Position numbers and translations under genes: made by a program. The notes under the pieces were generated by a model. The model saw nothing but the letters and a program-made list of their open reading frames with translations. It was not told the DNA's origin and searched no databases. Shown here in pieces: positions 8,244 through 17,306 of a stretch of DNA of 64,000 nt (the stretch's first letter is position 1; the number at the start of each line of letters is the position of its first letter). The stretch lies in assembly GCF_000020005.1 (NCBI RefSeq), contig NC_010718.1:2066001-2130000 (forward strand). The letters are read 5' to 3'. The DNA comes from Natranaerobius thermophilus JW/NM-WN-LF (GTDB taxonomy: Bacteria > Bacillota > Natranaerobiia > Natranaerobiales > Natranaerobiaceae).

Positions 8244-10256
8244 TTAAAGAACTTTTAATAAAAAGCTTAACCAGTCAGCATCTTCTTCAATTCTTTTTCC
8301 TATAGGTTTCCCTAATCCATGACCAGCTTTTTTCTCCATTCTTAGGAAAATATCCTGATTATTCTTTGCATTATCCTTAAGTGCCCGAACAAATTTTAAA
8401 GCATGAGCTGGGACAACTCTATCATCAGTATCAGCAGTTAAAACAAGGGTATGTGGATAAACTTCACCCTTAGATATATTATGGAGAGGTGAATAACTAT
8501 ATAAATTTTCAAAAGCCTGAGGATCATTATCAGGATCACCGTATTCAGGGATCCAGTAGCGTCCAATGGTAAACTTATGGAATCGCAGCATATCAATAAC
8601 TGGTACCCCACAAACTACTGCACCGTATAAATCTGGTCGTTGGGTCATACATGCAGCTACTAATAAGCCACCATTACTGCGACCTGTAATAGCTAGTTTG
8701 TCTTTGCGGGTATAATTATTGTCAATCAACCATTCCCCAGCAGCTATAAAGTCGTCAAATACATTTTGTTTATTCAATAGCATTCCCTGTCTGTGCCAGT
8801 CTTCTCCATATTCATTTCCACCCCTAATACAAGCTATAGCAAATATTCCACCCTCTTCGATCCATTTTATATTAGCGGGCGAAAATCTAGGGTTCATGCT
8901 TATCTTAAAACCACCGTAGCCAAATATCAAGGCCGGATTATTACCATTCAATTCCAATCCTTTTTTATATATCAAAAACATTGGAACTTGAGTTCCATCT
9001 TTCGACTCATAAAATATTTGCTTACTTTCAAAATCCCTTAGCTCATAGGAGATTTCTGGAGTTTTATAAATTTCCGATTCACCATCAAAAGTATATCTCA
9101 AAATAGTCGTAGGACGCAATAATGTATTATATGCGATAAACATTTCCGGGTCATTAGGCTGCCCCGACAACCCAGAAATTGAAGCATAATCAGCTAATGT
9201 TATCTGATCAACTTTAACTCCGTCTAAATTGAAAATATTTACGAGATGGCTTCCATGATCCTGATAAACTAAAACTAGATGATTGTTAATTACAGCCGCA
9301 TCGGAGATTATTTTATCTGTTTCTGCGATTACAGTTTTCTGGGTTTGGTTGTTTAAATCAACAGCTATAATCTTTCCTTTAGGTGCTTGTTTATCACTTA
9401 AAAAATAAAAAGTGTTCCCAATTATCCCCATAGGCTTATACATTGCTTCACCTTGAGGGAATAACTTTGTAAAGTTATCTTCAGAATCAGCTTTTTTTAT
9501 ATAAAAACCATTTCGAGGATCTGTTCCTTTGCGGACGAACAAGCATATATATTCGCCGTCATGAGTGAGAAAAGGATTAAATACCAGTTCTTTGTCATGA
9601 TTGTCTTCATAAATTAACTCATCATTAGACTGGTCTCTGCCAATTTTATGGTAATAGACTTTGTTGTATTTATTTTGATCTTCTTCTGCAACCCCTTCAG
9701 GGTTTGGAAATCTACTATAATAAAAACCCAGATTATCTTTGGACCATGCTACATTAGTGAATCTGCAATATTGGATAGTTTCAGGATATTTTTCTCCAGT
9801 TTCTACATTTATTATATATATTTCCTGCCAGTCACTTCCTTTTCGTGATAGAGAATAAGCTAGTAATTTACCGTCATCACTAGGGAAAAAAACTGTTATA
9901 GCTGTAGTACCGTCATCACTAAATTTATTGGGGTCTACCAATAGCTTTTCTTTATCCTCATTTGCTTCTCTAAAATACAAGACCGGCTGATTTTGCAAGC
10001 CATCATGATATTGATAAAAATAGCGCTGTCCTTTTTTTACAGGAATATATAGTTGTGGAAAACTGTACAGTTTTTCTAACCGTTGTTTAACTTTAGTTTT
10101 TAAATCACCTTCTAAAAAATTTTTGGTCTGTTCCTGTTCTCTTTCCCTCCACTCTTTAACCTCAGGGGCTTTCTCATCCTCTAGCCACCTGTAGGGATCA
10201 TATACCTTAGTACCATGAAAATCTTCCACTACAATCCGAGAATTTTTAGAAGACAT
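8244..10256 (-). CDS. Prolyl oligopeptidase family serine peptidase
   Basis: A 670-residue cytoplasmic S9A peptidase; no signal peptide is seen. An N-terminal seven-bladed beta-propeller region (from VEDFHGTKVYDPYRWLEDEK) gates a C-terminal alpha/beta-hydrolase. The triad is visible: serine in GRSNGGLL, aspartate in TADTDDRV, histidine in KKAGHGLGKP. It cleaves short peptides after proline. Length is slightly below the ~700 of characterised prolyl endopeptidases. It is a single gene with its own upstream region, divergent from the encapsulin operon. Confidence 0.92.
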   Translation of the reverse strand: MSSKNSRIVVEDFHGTKVYDPYRWLEDEKAPEVKEWREREQEQTKNFLEGDLKTKVKQRLEKLYSFPQLYIPVKKGQRYFYQYHDGLQNQPVLYFREANEDKEKLLVDPNKFSDDGTTAITVFFPSDDGKLLAYSLSRKGSDWQEIYIINVETGEKYPETIQYCRFTNVAWSKDNLGFYYSRFPNPEGVAEEDQNKYNKVYYHKIGRDQSNDELIYEDNHDKELVFNPFLTHDGEYICLFVRKGTDPRNGFYIKKADSEDNFTKLFPQGEAMYKPMGIIGNTFYFLSDKQAPKGKIIAVDLNNQTQKTVIAETDKIISDAAVINNHLVLVYQDHGSHLVNIFNLDGVKVDQITLADYASISGLSGQPNDPEMFIAYNTLLRPTTILRYTFDGESEIYKTPEISYELRDFESKQIFYESKDGTQVPMFLIYKKGLELNGNNPALIFGYGGFKISMNPRFSPANIKWIEEGGIFAIACIRGGNEYGEDWHRQGMLLNKQNVFDDFIAAGEWLIDNNYTRKDKLAITGRSNGGLLVAACMTQRPDLYGAVVCGVPVIDMLRFHKFTIGRYWIPEYGDPDNDPQAFENLYSYSPLHNISKGEVYPHTLVLTADTDDRVVPAHALKFVRALKDNAKNNQDIFLRMEKKAGHGLGKPIGKRIEEDADWLSFLLKVL

Positions 10257-10449
10257 TGAGTCAACTCCCCTTTTTAAAAATTTCCATTTCTAACAACTTT
10301 AGATATCTCCTGAATTTTTCCTGCTATAAATTTTTAACTAACTTATATTTTCTGTTTTATTAGGAAAAATAATACTGTATTTACTATTTCATGAATTTGT
10401 CACAATTCTAAAACTTATTTTAAGTCTCGAAAAGGGAGGTGTATTAAAA

Positions 10450-10806
10450 TTGAATAATTATCATGAACCTATGAACTTGCTTGATGAAAACACCAGAAAT
10501 ATCACCAGGGCAATTAATAGCTTAAAGGAAGAGGTAGAAGCTGTTGACTGGTATAATCAGAGAATAGCAGCTACTAACGATGCGGCACTTAAGGAAATTT
10601 TGATCCACAACAGAGATGAAGAAATTGAACACGCTTGCATGACTATTGAATGGTTAAGACGTAATATGGATAAATGGGATGAAGAATTAAGAAATCACTT
10701 ATTTACTGATATACCCATAGCGGAAGCTGAAAAACGAGGTAATTTAGACCATGGAACCGATAAAAATGATCATCCTAATGGTCTAACAATCGGAGATATG
10801 AAGTAA
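10450..10806 (+). CDS. Encapsulated ferritin-like protein (encapsulin cargo)
   Basis: A 118-residue short ferritin-like protein. The helix-1 motif EEVEAVDWYNQR and helix-2 motif HNRDEEIEHACM supply the Glu/His iron ligands of the EncFtn family, and the following WLRRNMDKWDEELRNHLFT is also typical. The C-terminus ends NGLTIGDMK after a flexible stretch, resembling the targeting peptide that docks cargo to the inner wall of encapsulin shells. It ends immediately before the shell gene. It starts at TTG after GGGAGGTG. Likely role: ferroxidase that oxidises Fe(II) for storage in the compartment. Confidence 0.9.
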   Translation: MNNYHEPMNLLDENTRNITRAINSLKEEVEAVDWYNQRIAATNDAALKEILIHNRDEEIEHACMTIEWLRRNMDKWDEELRNHLFTDIPIAEAEKRGNLDHGTDKNDHPNGLTIGDMK

Positions 10807-10826
10807 TGGAAGGAGGTTTTGAAAAA

Positions 10827-11627
10827 ATGAATTTATTTAAAGAACAACTAGCGCCATTAACCAACGCCGCCTGGAATGAAATTAATGACCGAGCTGCTCA
10901 AGTAATTAAATCCAATTTATCCACCAGAAAAGTGTTTAAAATTAATGGTCCTAAAGGTTTAGATTACCCAGCTGTTTCTGAAGGAAGGTTAAGTGAAATT
11001 TTTCATGGACATCAACAAGGTGAGGTCAAAGCTGGACTACATCAAGTCAAACCCCTTATGGAAACAAGAATCACTTTTAAACTCGATCGGTGGGAACTTG
11101 ACAATATTGAAAGAGGTGCACAAGATATTGACCTAGAACCTCTAGAAGATGCAGCGAGAAAGATCGCCCTTTTTGAAGAAAACGCCATCTACAATGGGCA
11201 TAACGATGGTCAAATTCCAGGTCTAAAAACTGTCTTAACTCAGGATTTGATTCCTCTTGGTAACACAGGTAGTGAAATCATGGAGTCCATTACTAGAGGG
11301 ATAATAACCTTGAGAAAAGCTTACATCTCTCAAAACATGACATTGATAGTTGGAGAGGAAGCCTGGAGAAAAATTAATAAAGAAATGTCAGGAGAGCCAT
11401 TAATAGAAAGAATTCATGAATTAACGGGCTCTAAAGTAGTTATCAGTCCAATTGTTGACGGTGCATACCTTGTACCTTATGACCATGATGATCTGGAACT
11501 GACAATTGGCCTGGACTTCTCTATTGGATATGAACATCATGATGAACACCATGTTCAGCTATTTATTACTGAGTCCTTTACATTCAGAGTCCTTGATCCA
11601 GATACAATCGTAAAATTTACATTATAA
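10827..11627 (+). CDS. Encapsulin shell protein (family 1, HK97 fold)
   Basis: A 266-residue protein from the ATG at 10827, which has AAGGAGG upstream; an earlier ATG overlapping the cargo stop would add seven residues. The N-terminus FKEQLAPLTNAAWNEINDRA and the later PLEDAARKIALFEENAIYNG and QLFITESFTFRVLDPD stretches match linocin/encapsulin family 1. The length is near that of the 60-subunit T=1 shells. It assembles around the ferritin-like cargo encoded just upstream to form an iron-storage nanocompartment. A hairpin follows the stop. Confidence 0.95.
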   Translation: MNLFKEQLAPLTNAAWNEINDRAAQVIKSNLSTRKVFKINGPKGLDYPAVSEGRLSEIFHGHQQGEVKAGLHQVKPLMETRITFKLDRWELDNIERGAQDIDLEPLEDAARKIALFEENAIYNGHNDGQIPGLKTVLTQDLIPLGNTGSEIMESITRGIITLRKAYISQNMTLIVGEEAWRKINKEMSGEPLIERIHELTGSKVVISPIVDGAYLVPYDHDDLELTIGLDFSIGYEHHDEHHVQLFITESFTFRVLDPDTIVKFTL

Positions 11628-11647
11628 GGGAAAGCTCAAACTAATTG

Positions 11648-11676
11648 CAGGAGGCGGTTTGAAAATCCGTCTCCTG
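11648..11676 (+). terminator. Probable terminator of the encapsulin operon
   Basis: Stem CAGGAGGCGG / CCGTCTCCTG with one G-T pair and a nine-base loop, starting 20 bp after the encapsulin stop. The T-run downstream is weak, so efficiency is uncertain. Confidence 0.6.
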
Positions 11677-11699
11677 TAAAGCTTTATCTTTTCTCTAGA

Positions 11700-11727
11700 T
11701 TACATTTTTGTTTATAGATGATATAAT
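11700..11727 (+). promoter_or_regulatory. Possible sigma-A promoter of dut
   Basis: TTACAT at 11700-11705 and TATAAT at 11722-11727 with a 16-base spacer, about 70 bp before the dut start. Confidence 0.4.
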
Positions 11728-11798
11728 TAGGAATTAGATGAATCATCAACCGAATTGCAAAGAAGACTAAGTAGATTCAATAGTTAAGGAGGTATTCG

Positions 11799-12221
11799 AT
11801 GAAAATTAAAATATCTGCCAAGGATGAACACATGCCGAAATATCAAAATCCTGGTGATGTAGGAGCAGATCTCAAAAGCGCAGAAGAAGAAACCATTATA
11901 ATTCCAGCGGGAGAAAATAAACTTATTAAAACTGGAGTCAAAATAGAGTTACCACAAGATATCATGGCTACAGTTCATCCCCGAAGCGGACTAGCTAAAA
12001 AAGGTATTATAGCCATAACGGGAATTATAGATATAGGTTTTAGAGGGGAAATAAAAGTAAACTTGGCTAACTTAAGTACCAATCATGTAGAAATCAATCC
12101 AGGAGATCGAATAGCTCAAATGGTATTCAATCCAGTTGTAAAACCAGAGTTTGTTCAAGTGGACAAGCTATCTGAAACAAAGCGGGGAGAAGAAGGTTTT
12201 GGAAGTACTGGCCTGAGTTAA
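11799..12221 (+). CDS. dut: Deoxyuridine 5'-triphosphate nucleotidohydrolase (dUTPase)
   Basis: A 140-residue trimeric dUTPase with all five motifs in order: PGDVGADLKS, HPRSGLAKKG, GIIDIGFRGEI (Phe in place of the common Tyr), GDRIAQMVF, and the C-terminal RGEEGFGSTG that closes the active site. It converts dUTP to dUMP and pyrophosphate, keeping uracil out of DNA and feeding thymidylate synthesis. The start is well supported by AAGGAGG. The gene stands between the encapsulin operon and yggT. Confidence 0.96.
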   Translation: MKIKISAKDEHMPKYQNPGDVGADLKSAEEETIIIPAGENKLIKTGVKIELPQDIMATVHPRSGLAKKGIIAITGIIDIGFRGEIKVNLANLSTNHVEINPGDRIAQMVFNPVVKPEFVQVDKLSETKRGEEGFGSTGLS

Positions 12222-12295
12222 ATTTATTTTGCTGTGATATTTTGTGCTAATATGAACAATTTTTCTATAAATCCTAAGCTAAGAGGTGGATTCAT

Positions 12296-12550
12296 ATGTT
12301 ATTATTTGTTGCTTTTAGAATATTGTATTTCTTATTTCTGTTTAGAATTATTTTTTCTTTTATTGGAGGAAATTTTTCACCGGATTCCACAGTTTATCAA
12401 ATAGGAGAAGCAATTTATCAAATTACAGAGCCAATTTTAGCACCAATTCGTAGTATTGTACCTCCTATTGGCGGGACAATGGATATATCTCCCTTAATTG
12501 CACTATTCATTATACGAATTATCCAAGGTCTATTGATCGGAACACTTTAA
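12296..12550 (+). CDS. YggT family membrane protein
   Basis: An 84-residue integral membrane protein with two hydrophobic spans. The linker contains the family hallmark TEPILAPIRSIVPPIGG, and the second span includes DISPLIALFIIRIIQ. YggT proteins occur near cell-division or pyrroline-5-carboxylate reductase genes in many bacteria, and a role in membrane or osmotic physiology has been suggested. The context here gives no further clue. AAGAGGTGG precedes the ATG. Confidence 0.85.
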   Translation: MLLFVAFRILYFLFLFRIIFSFIGGNFSPDSTVYQIGEAIYQITEPILAPIRSIVPPIGGTMDISPLIALFIIRIIQGLLIGTL

Positions 12551-12637
12551 ATTGCATATTTTACAAAAAATGGCCTCATACTAATAACACGTCAAAGTAA
12601 GTATACCCAGTATCTAATATTCCTTGGAGGGATAGAA

Positions 12638-12862
12638 TTGCCGTATTGGATAGCAAGAGTCAGAAGAGATGAACAGGGGAATGTTAAAAAAGTCATGTTA
12701 AATGACGGACGAATCATAGATACAGATAGTGCGATAGAAATGGCAGAACTAGGTCAAATCGCAGATGTTAACACTGGTAAAACTAAAGACGGTAAAAAGA
12801 CTCTTCGGTCAGACCCTGATGGGACTACCGAGAATAATTTAGATAATTTACCTGAGTTTTAA
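12638..12862 (+). CDS. DUF3892 domain small protein
   Basis: A 74-residue protein that begins at TTG after TTGGAGGG. Its body matches the short DUF3892 domain pattern: IARVRRDEQGNVKKVMLNDG, then a helix with AIEMAELGQIADVNTG, and KTLRSDPDGTTENNLDNLP. Its function is unknown. It is followed by a clear terminator. Confidence 0.75.
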   Translation: MPYWIARVRRDEQGNVKKVMLNDGRIIDTDSAIEMAELGQIADVNTGKTKDGKKTLRSDPDGTTENNLDNLPEF

Positions 12863-12888
12863 ATTTGATTTTTGTCATGAATTCAAAG

Positions 12889-12920
12889 GACAGGGATATT
12901 ATATAACCCTGTCTTTTTTT
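12889..12920 (+). terminator. Rho-independent terminator
   Basis: GACAGGG, 11-base loop, CCCTGTC, then seven T residues. It ends the plus-strand run and faces the convergent symporter gene. Confidence 0.88.
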
Positions 12921-12973
12921 ATTGTATTGCTCCCATCGGTTATATCTATAATTGTTTTATCACTTCTTCCTCA

Positions 12974-14350
12974 TTATCTCTCAATCCCTTTTAGATATTT
13001 ATTTTTTTGTCGTTGAACAACTTTTGCTAAAGCATTTAATGCAATCAAGTTGGGTAGTGCCATTAACCCATTCATAGTATCTGCAAAAATCCAAACATCC
13101 TCTAGAGTCCCTATGGCGCCAAATACAATTAAAACTATAAAAATGAGTCGATAAGGTACCTTGATTCTACTCCCAAATAAGTATTCCCAACTCTTCTCAC
13201 CATAGAAAGACCAAGTAATCATTGTAGTACAGGCAAACACCATTATAGCAATAGTTATAAAATATCCTCCGGGCCCAGGTAAACCTTTATCAAAGGCAGT
13301 AGCTGTTAAGACCACTCCAGTTTTACCAGTCTCTAAAGCTCCGGAAACTAAAATTACCAGGGCTGTCATTGTACCAACTATCATGGTATCCACAAAAACT
13401 TCCCATACTCCCCACATTCCTTGCCTGGTGGGAGTATTACTGGCTTGTGCATGAACTATGGAACCTGCCCCCAAACCTGCTTCATTTAAAAATATTCCTC
13501 GAGCAACCCCAAATTTAATTGTTTGAATTACACCAAGCCCAGCGAAACCGCTTACAGCAGAGTAGGGATTAAAGGCATAATAGAATATATCATATAAAGC
13601 TCCTGGGATTTCTGTGTAATTAAGATACAGAATGATTAAAGCCCCTAAAATATAGATAACAGTCATCAAAGGTACTAAAATAGCTGCAACTTGAGCAATT
13701 CTTTTTATGCCTCCCAGGATAACCATCCCTAAAACCACTGCAGACACAACTCCTGTTACCAGTTTTGGTATGCCAAAATCTTCTAATAAAGCATGGGCAA
13801 CCGTATTTGATTGAACCATATTCCCTGTACCCAAAGTAGCAATTCCAGCAAACAGGGCATATAGTGCAGCAAGCCAAAGCCATCGTCGCCCTAGACCCTT
13901 TTGGATATAATACATAACTCCCCCAAAAATTTCTTGACCTACTTTTTGTCGGTATTTAACGCTTAAGGTGGCTTCTCCAAATTTAGTAGCCATTCCCACA
14001 AAGGCGGTTACCCACATCCAAAAAATAGCCCCTGGTCCTCCAAGGTGTAAAGCTGTGGCCACACCTGCTATATTACCTATGCCTAGAGTGGCTGCCATGG
14101 CAGAACTTATAGCTTGAAAACCTGAAATGTTACCAGTGGTTTTGCGGTCACCTCTACCAAGAAATTCTCTTAGTATTGTTTCCTTCCAAGAAGTCATAAA
14201 ATGAGTGAACTGGAAGAAATTTAATTTTACCGTCAAGTAAAGCCCTGTCCCAACAAATACTATGATAAATGGAAGTCCCCAAACTATTTCATTTAAAATT
14301 AAATTGAAAGTATGAATATCGATATTTTTTAATTCAAATAGTCCATACAT
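12974..14350 (-). CDS. Sodium:alanine symporter (AGCS family)
   Basis: A 458-residue permease with about eleven membrane segments. The family signature GGPGAIFWMWVTAFVGMATKF is present in the middle, together with GTGNMVQSNTVA and NEAGLGAGSIVHAQA. It imports alanine or glycine with Na+. The start is the ATG at 14350 because GGGAGGGGA lies seven bases upstream; a longer frame from 14455 has no ribosome site and adds a non-hydrophobic leader. Coupling to Na+ suits a sodium-based anaerobe. Confidence 0.9.
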   Translation of the reverse strand: MYGLFELKNIDIHTFNLILNEIVWGLPFIIVFVGTGLYLTVKLNFFQFTHFMTSWKETILREFLGRGDRKTTGNISGFQAISSAMAATLGIGNIAGVATALHLGGPGAIFWMWVTAFVGMATKFGEATLSVKYRQKVGQEIFGGVMYYIQKGLGRRWLWLAALYALFAGIATLGTGNMVQSNTVAHALLEDFGIPKLVTGVVSAVVLGMVILGGIKRIAQVAAILVPLMTVIYILGALIILYLNYTEIPGALYDIFYYAFNPYSAVSGFAGLGVIQTIKFGVARGIFLNEAGLGAGSIVHAQASNTPTRQGMWGVWEVFVDTMIVGTMTALVILVSGALETGKTGVVLTATAFDKGLPGPGGYFITIAIMVFACTTMITWSFYGEKSWEYLFGSRIKVPYRLIFIVLIVFGAIGTLEDVWIFADTMNGLMALPNLIALNALAKVVQRQKNKYLKGIER

Positions 14351-14459
14351 GACAAAATCCCCTCCCATAACATTAAAATTATGAGAGAGGATTTGAAATA
14401 ATGCACTTCTGCTACTGTTAGGCATTAGCCCAAGTATTGTCGTAATGTTGGTCACTTGC

Positions 14460-14634
14460 TCATTTTCTAATACGGGGACCCAGGGTAGTTAACCAAGTCT
14501 TTTTGCCGGTAGGCAGCTCTAAATCCTCTTCATAAAATATCACTTTTCTTTATCTACACATTCTCGATATTTACTTTCTACATGAGTACCAATTTCTTGG
14601 ACGATTCTATTGGAGTCTTCCCTTTTACTACTCA
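14460..14634 (-). pseudogene. Decayed PAS-domain fragment
   Basis: No intact frame exists here, but two adjacent minus-strand frames give peptides REDSNRIVQEIGTHVESKYR and then IFYEEDLELPTGKKTWLTTL, separated by one frame shift and a stop near 14545. The second piece resembles the back half of a PAS sensor domain (ELPTGKKTWLTTL before the final strand). Upstream and downstream parts are missing. It is probably the remains of a signalling gene; homology is by eye only. Confidence 0.4.
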
Positions 14635-14685
14635 GTTTTTAGACCGGAGGTTCGCTCACTATAAAAAACTAAAGCTATAGCTTTG

Positions 14686-15708
14686 TTAAGGTTGCATAAG
14701 GGCTATTGTATTTCTCCCATTATCTTTGGCTTTATATAAAGCTTCATCCGCATGTTCAATCAGGATTTTAATTTCATCATCAGTTGCTTGATCACGTCCA
14801 CCTTGGCAATTTTTTAAATCCGCAGATGCCACACCTAGACTAACTGTCACATATTGTGCTACTTTTGAATCACAGTGAGGTATCTTTAACTCTTCTATCC
14901 CTTGCCTGATTTTTTCGGCAACACTGTGAGCCCCCCTTAAATCAGTTTCTGGAAGAATTACAGCAAATTCCTCACCACCATATCTAGCTGCAAAATCACC
15001 AGGACGCATCATTAAAAATTTTAATTTTTTTGCAATAGCTTTTAAACACTCGTCTCCCGCTTGATGCCCATAAGCATCATTAAAATTCTTAAAGTAATCA
15101 ATATCCAGCAGAATTATAGAAAGATTATAACCATTTCTGTTAGCCCTTCGCCATTCACCTCGCATGGTTTCGTCAAATAATCTTCTATTGGCTAATTGAG
15201 TGAGTTCGTCTATGGTTGCCAGTTTTTCAAATTTTTTATTAGTTTCTTCTAATAACTTCAATGTTTTTTCTAATTCTTGTTCCCTTACAATACGCATCCG
15301 TTTCTCCTTGCTTAGTTTGATCGCAGAACCTACTCTAGCTAAAAGTTCTAGGCGTTTAACAGGTTTTGTGATAAAGTCTATAGCACCAGCTTGAAATGCC
15401 CTTTCCAAAAAACCCGAATCATTTAGTGCAGTCACTATGATTACAGGAATATCTGAAACATGAGATGAATCATTAATTCTTTTACACACTTCAATACCAT
15501 CAATATCAGGCATCATGATATCTAGTAGAATTAAATCAAGATCGGTATATTTGATTTGAGCTTGTCCATCATACTTGTCAATCCCAAGTTTCTTGAAAGT
15601 TTCATTAGCTGAATTCGCGAAATGCAGATCAGTATATCCGGCTTTATTTAATAATCTTTCTAGCATATATTGGCTATCATTATTATTGTCAACTATTAAA
15701 ATTCCCAT
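14686..15708 (-). CDS. Response regulator with diguanylate cyclase (REC-GGDEF) domain
   Basis: A 340-residue PleD/WspR-like protein. Residues 1-125 form a receiver domain with phospho-acceptor Asp in LLDIMMPDIDGIEV and Lys in ITKPVKRLELL. A coiled linker (about 130-165) leads to a GGDEF domain with FDETMR, DYFKNFNDAYGHQAGDECL and the active-site RYGGEEF. It would make cyclic di-GMP when phosphorylated. The partner kinase is not in the window. An RxxD inhibitory site five residues before GGEEF is not obvious. Confidence 0.92.
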   Translation of the reverse strand: MGILIVDNNNDSQYMLERLLNKAGYTDLHFANSANETFKKLGIDKYDGQAQIKYTDLDLILLDIMMPDIDGIEVCKRINDSSHVSDIPVIIVTALNDSGFLERAFQAGAIDFITKPVKRLELLARVGSAIKLSKEKRMRIVREQELEKTLKLLEETNKKFEKLATIDELTQLANRRLFDETMRGEWRRANRNGYNLSIILLDIDYFKNFNDAYGHQAGDECLKAIAKKLKFLMMRPGDFAARYGGEEFAVILPETDLRGAHSVAEKIRQGIEELKIPHCDSKVAQYVTVSLGVASADLKNCQGGRDQATDDEIKILIEHADEALYKAKDNGRNTIALMQP

Positions 15709-15831
15709 AATATCACCACCGATTGCTATAGATGTGTATATATACTTTGCTTGCTATTTTGTATAATTACATTTCTATTTTGGGAATTAAAATCCTTTAT
15801 TAATTATAAATATCATTCTAAAAAATGGAGG

Positions 15832-15873
15832 TTAGCATTTAATAGAATTTTGATTTAATATCGTAAATGCTAA
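15832..15873. promoter_or_regulatory. Inverted repeat upstream of gshA
   Basis: TTAGCATTTA at 15832-15841 and TAAATGCTAA at 15864-15873 form a perfect 10-bp inverted repeat with a 22-base gap, upstream of the likely gshA start. It might be an operator or an mRNA stem. Confidence 0.35.
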
Positions 15874-15944
15874 GAATAGGGAATAACCAAACTTCAAAAA
15901 TTAAAAAACAAGAAAACAAATATACTAAAGCTAGGATGTTTTAT

Positions 15945-17255
15945 ATGAACATAAAAAACAATGAAGTATTAACATTGATCCGGAAGTCAGATATAAACCC
16001 TCTGAGTTTTGAAGGAAATTTCGGATTAGAAAAGGAGAATTTAAGAGTTGATGAACAAGGCAACCTGGCATTATCTCCTCATCCCAAGGAATTTGGTGAT
16101 AAATTACGCAATCCTTATATAAAAACCGATTTTTCAGAAAGCCAGATAGAGCTTATCACTCCAGTTTGTAAAAGTATAGAAGAAGCATACGAGTTTCTAG
16201 GTGAACTTCAGGACTTTGTTTCGGTGAGATTAACCGGAGAATATTTATGGCCTCAAAGCAATCTGCCTAAATTGCCAGAAGAAGAACAAATACCTATCGC
16301 AAGATATGGCAAGGAAGGTTATAAAGAAAGAAAATATAGAGAAAGATTAGCCAAAAAATACGGTAAAAAACTGCAATTACTATCCGGAGTTCACTTTAAT
16401 TTCTCCCTTAAAGAAGAATTTTTAAATAAGTTGTATGCTAGGTTAGAACACAATAAATCTTATCAGGAATTCAAAAATGATATTTATCTAAAAATCACAA
16501 AGTATTTATTGAAATACAGATGGCTGTTGATCTATCTAACAGGAGCCAGTCCAACTCTTAAAACTGCTGATAATTTAGGTTGCTATTGCAAAGATTTTCG
16601 TTCTCTGAGAAATAGTAGCTGCGGTTATAGTAATAATGAGGAACTTTATATCAGTTATGAAACGATCGAAGATTACGTTGCTAGCCTGCAGGCTTCCATT
16701 GATCAAGGTAAAATTCAAAACATTAATGAATTCTATTCACCAGTCAGGATTAAAGGAAGAGGGAAAGGAACATTAGAAGAGCTGTTGAAGCAAGGAATTC
16801 AATATCTGGAATTGAGGCTCTTTGATTTGAATCCTTTCGACAAAAACGGAATTTCAAAAGAAGACCTTTATTTTACAAGACTATTGATTACCTATCTGCT
16901 TGTAAAAGCAGATTTCACCTTTGGAACCATGGAACAGAAAATGGCTAATACAAATCATGAACAAGCAACTTTAGCTGAAAGACCTGAAAATATTGGCGTT
17001 TTTGATGAGTTAGGTCAGTGGGAAAATTTGCAGGAAGAAGCCACAAAAATTATAAATGAACTTGAAGAATTAATTGAAGTGCTTGGGGGTGAAACTGAGT
17101 ATTTTTCTTATGTAATCAATACGGCTAGAGAAAAAGTGCTAAAACCAGAAAAAACCTATGCCCTTAGGATTATTGAAGGAGTTAAACAAAGCTCCTATGT
17201 GCAGTTTCATATTGACCTGGCAAAAAAGCATCTTGAAGAGAGCAAGAAAAAGTAA
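15945..17255 (+). CDS. gshA: Glutamate-cysteine ligase (GshA, class I type)
   Basis: A protein of about 436 residues that makes gamma-glutamylcysteine from glutamate and cysteine with ATP. FEGNFGLEKENLRV near the N-terminus and TDFSESQIELITP are the glutamate/metal-binding signatures of the E. coli GshA type, also found in the N-terminal half of GshF. SGVHFNFSL and YLELRLFDLNPF follow. It lacks the ATP-grasp GshB half, so it is not a GshAB fusion. The start is uncertain: ATG 15945 has AGGA eight bases upstream, while the open frame extends to 15867. Its original terminator was split by the transposon. Confidence 0.88.
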   Translation: MNIKNNEVLTLIRKSDINPLSFEGNFGLEKENLRVDEQGNLALSPHPKEFGDKLRNPYIKTDFSESQIELITPVCKSIEEAYEFLGELQDFVSVRLTGEYLWPQSNLPKLPEEEQIPIARYGKEGYKERKYRERLAKKYGKKLQLLSGVHFNFSLKEEFLNKLYARLEHNKSYQEFKNDIYLKITKYLLKYRWLLIYLTGASPTLKTADNLGCYCKDFRSLRNSSCGYSNNEELYISYETIEDYVASLQASIDQGKIQNINEFYSPVRIKGRGKGTLEELLKQGIQYLELRLFDLNPFDKNGISKEDLYFTRLLITYLLVKADFTFGTMEQKMANTNHEQATLAERPENIGVFDELGQWENLQEEATKIINELEELIEVLGGETEYFSYVINTAREKVLKPEKTYALRIIEGVKQSSYVQFHIDLAKKHLEESKKK

Positions 17256-17282
17256 ATAAGATGGGATAATCTCGTACTAATA

Positions 17283-17295
17283 AAAAAGTTTGCCG
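17283..17295. terminator. Left half of the ssrA/gshA terminator, split by transposon insertion
   Basis: AAAAAGTTTGCCG is the exact complement of CGGCAAACTTTTT at 37567-37579. Deleting the transposon and one GTAGC copy brings them together as a 13-bp hairpin with loop TTGTAG and A/T runs on both sides. That is a bidirectional rho-independent terminator between gshA (plus) and ssrA (minus). Confidence 0.82.
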
Positions 17296-17297
17296 TT

Positions 17298-17302
17298 GTA
17301 GC
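17298..17302. repeat. Target-site duplication GTAGC (left copy)
   Basis: The five bases just outside the left transposon end equal those just outside the right end (37563-37567). A 5-bp duplication is the hallmark of Tn7-family transposition. Confidence 0.9.
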
Positions 17303-17306
17303 TGTG

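Noticed and set aside
14351-14455. N-terminal extension of the alanine symporter
   Set aside because: The added 35 residues are not conserved in character and lack a ribosome site; GGGAGGGGA lies just before ATG 14350.
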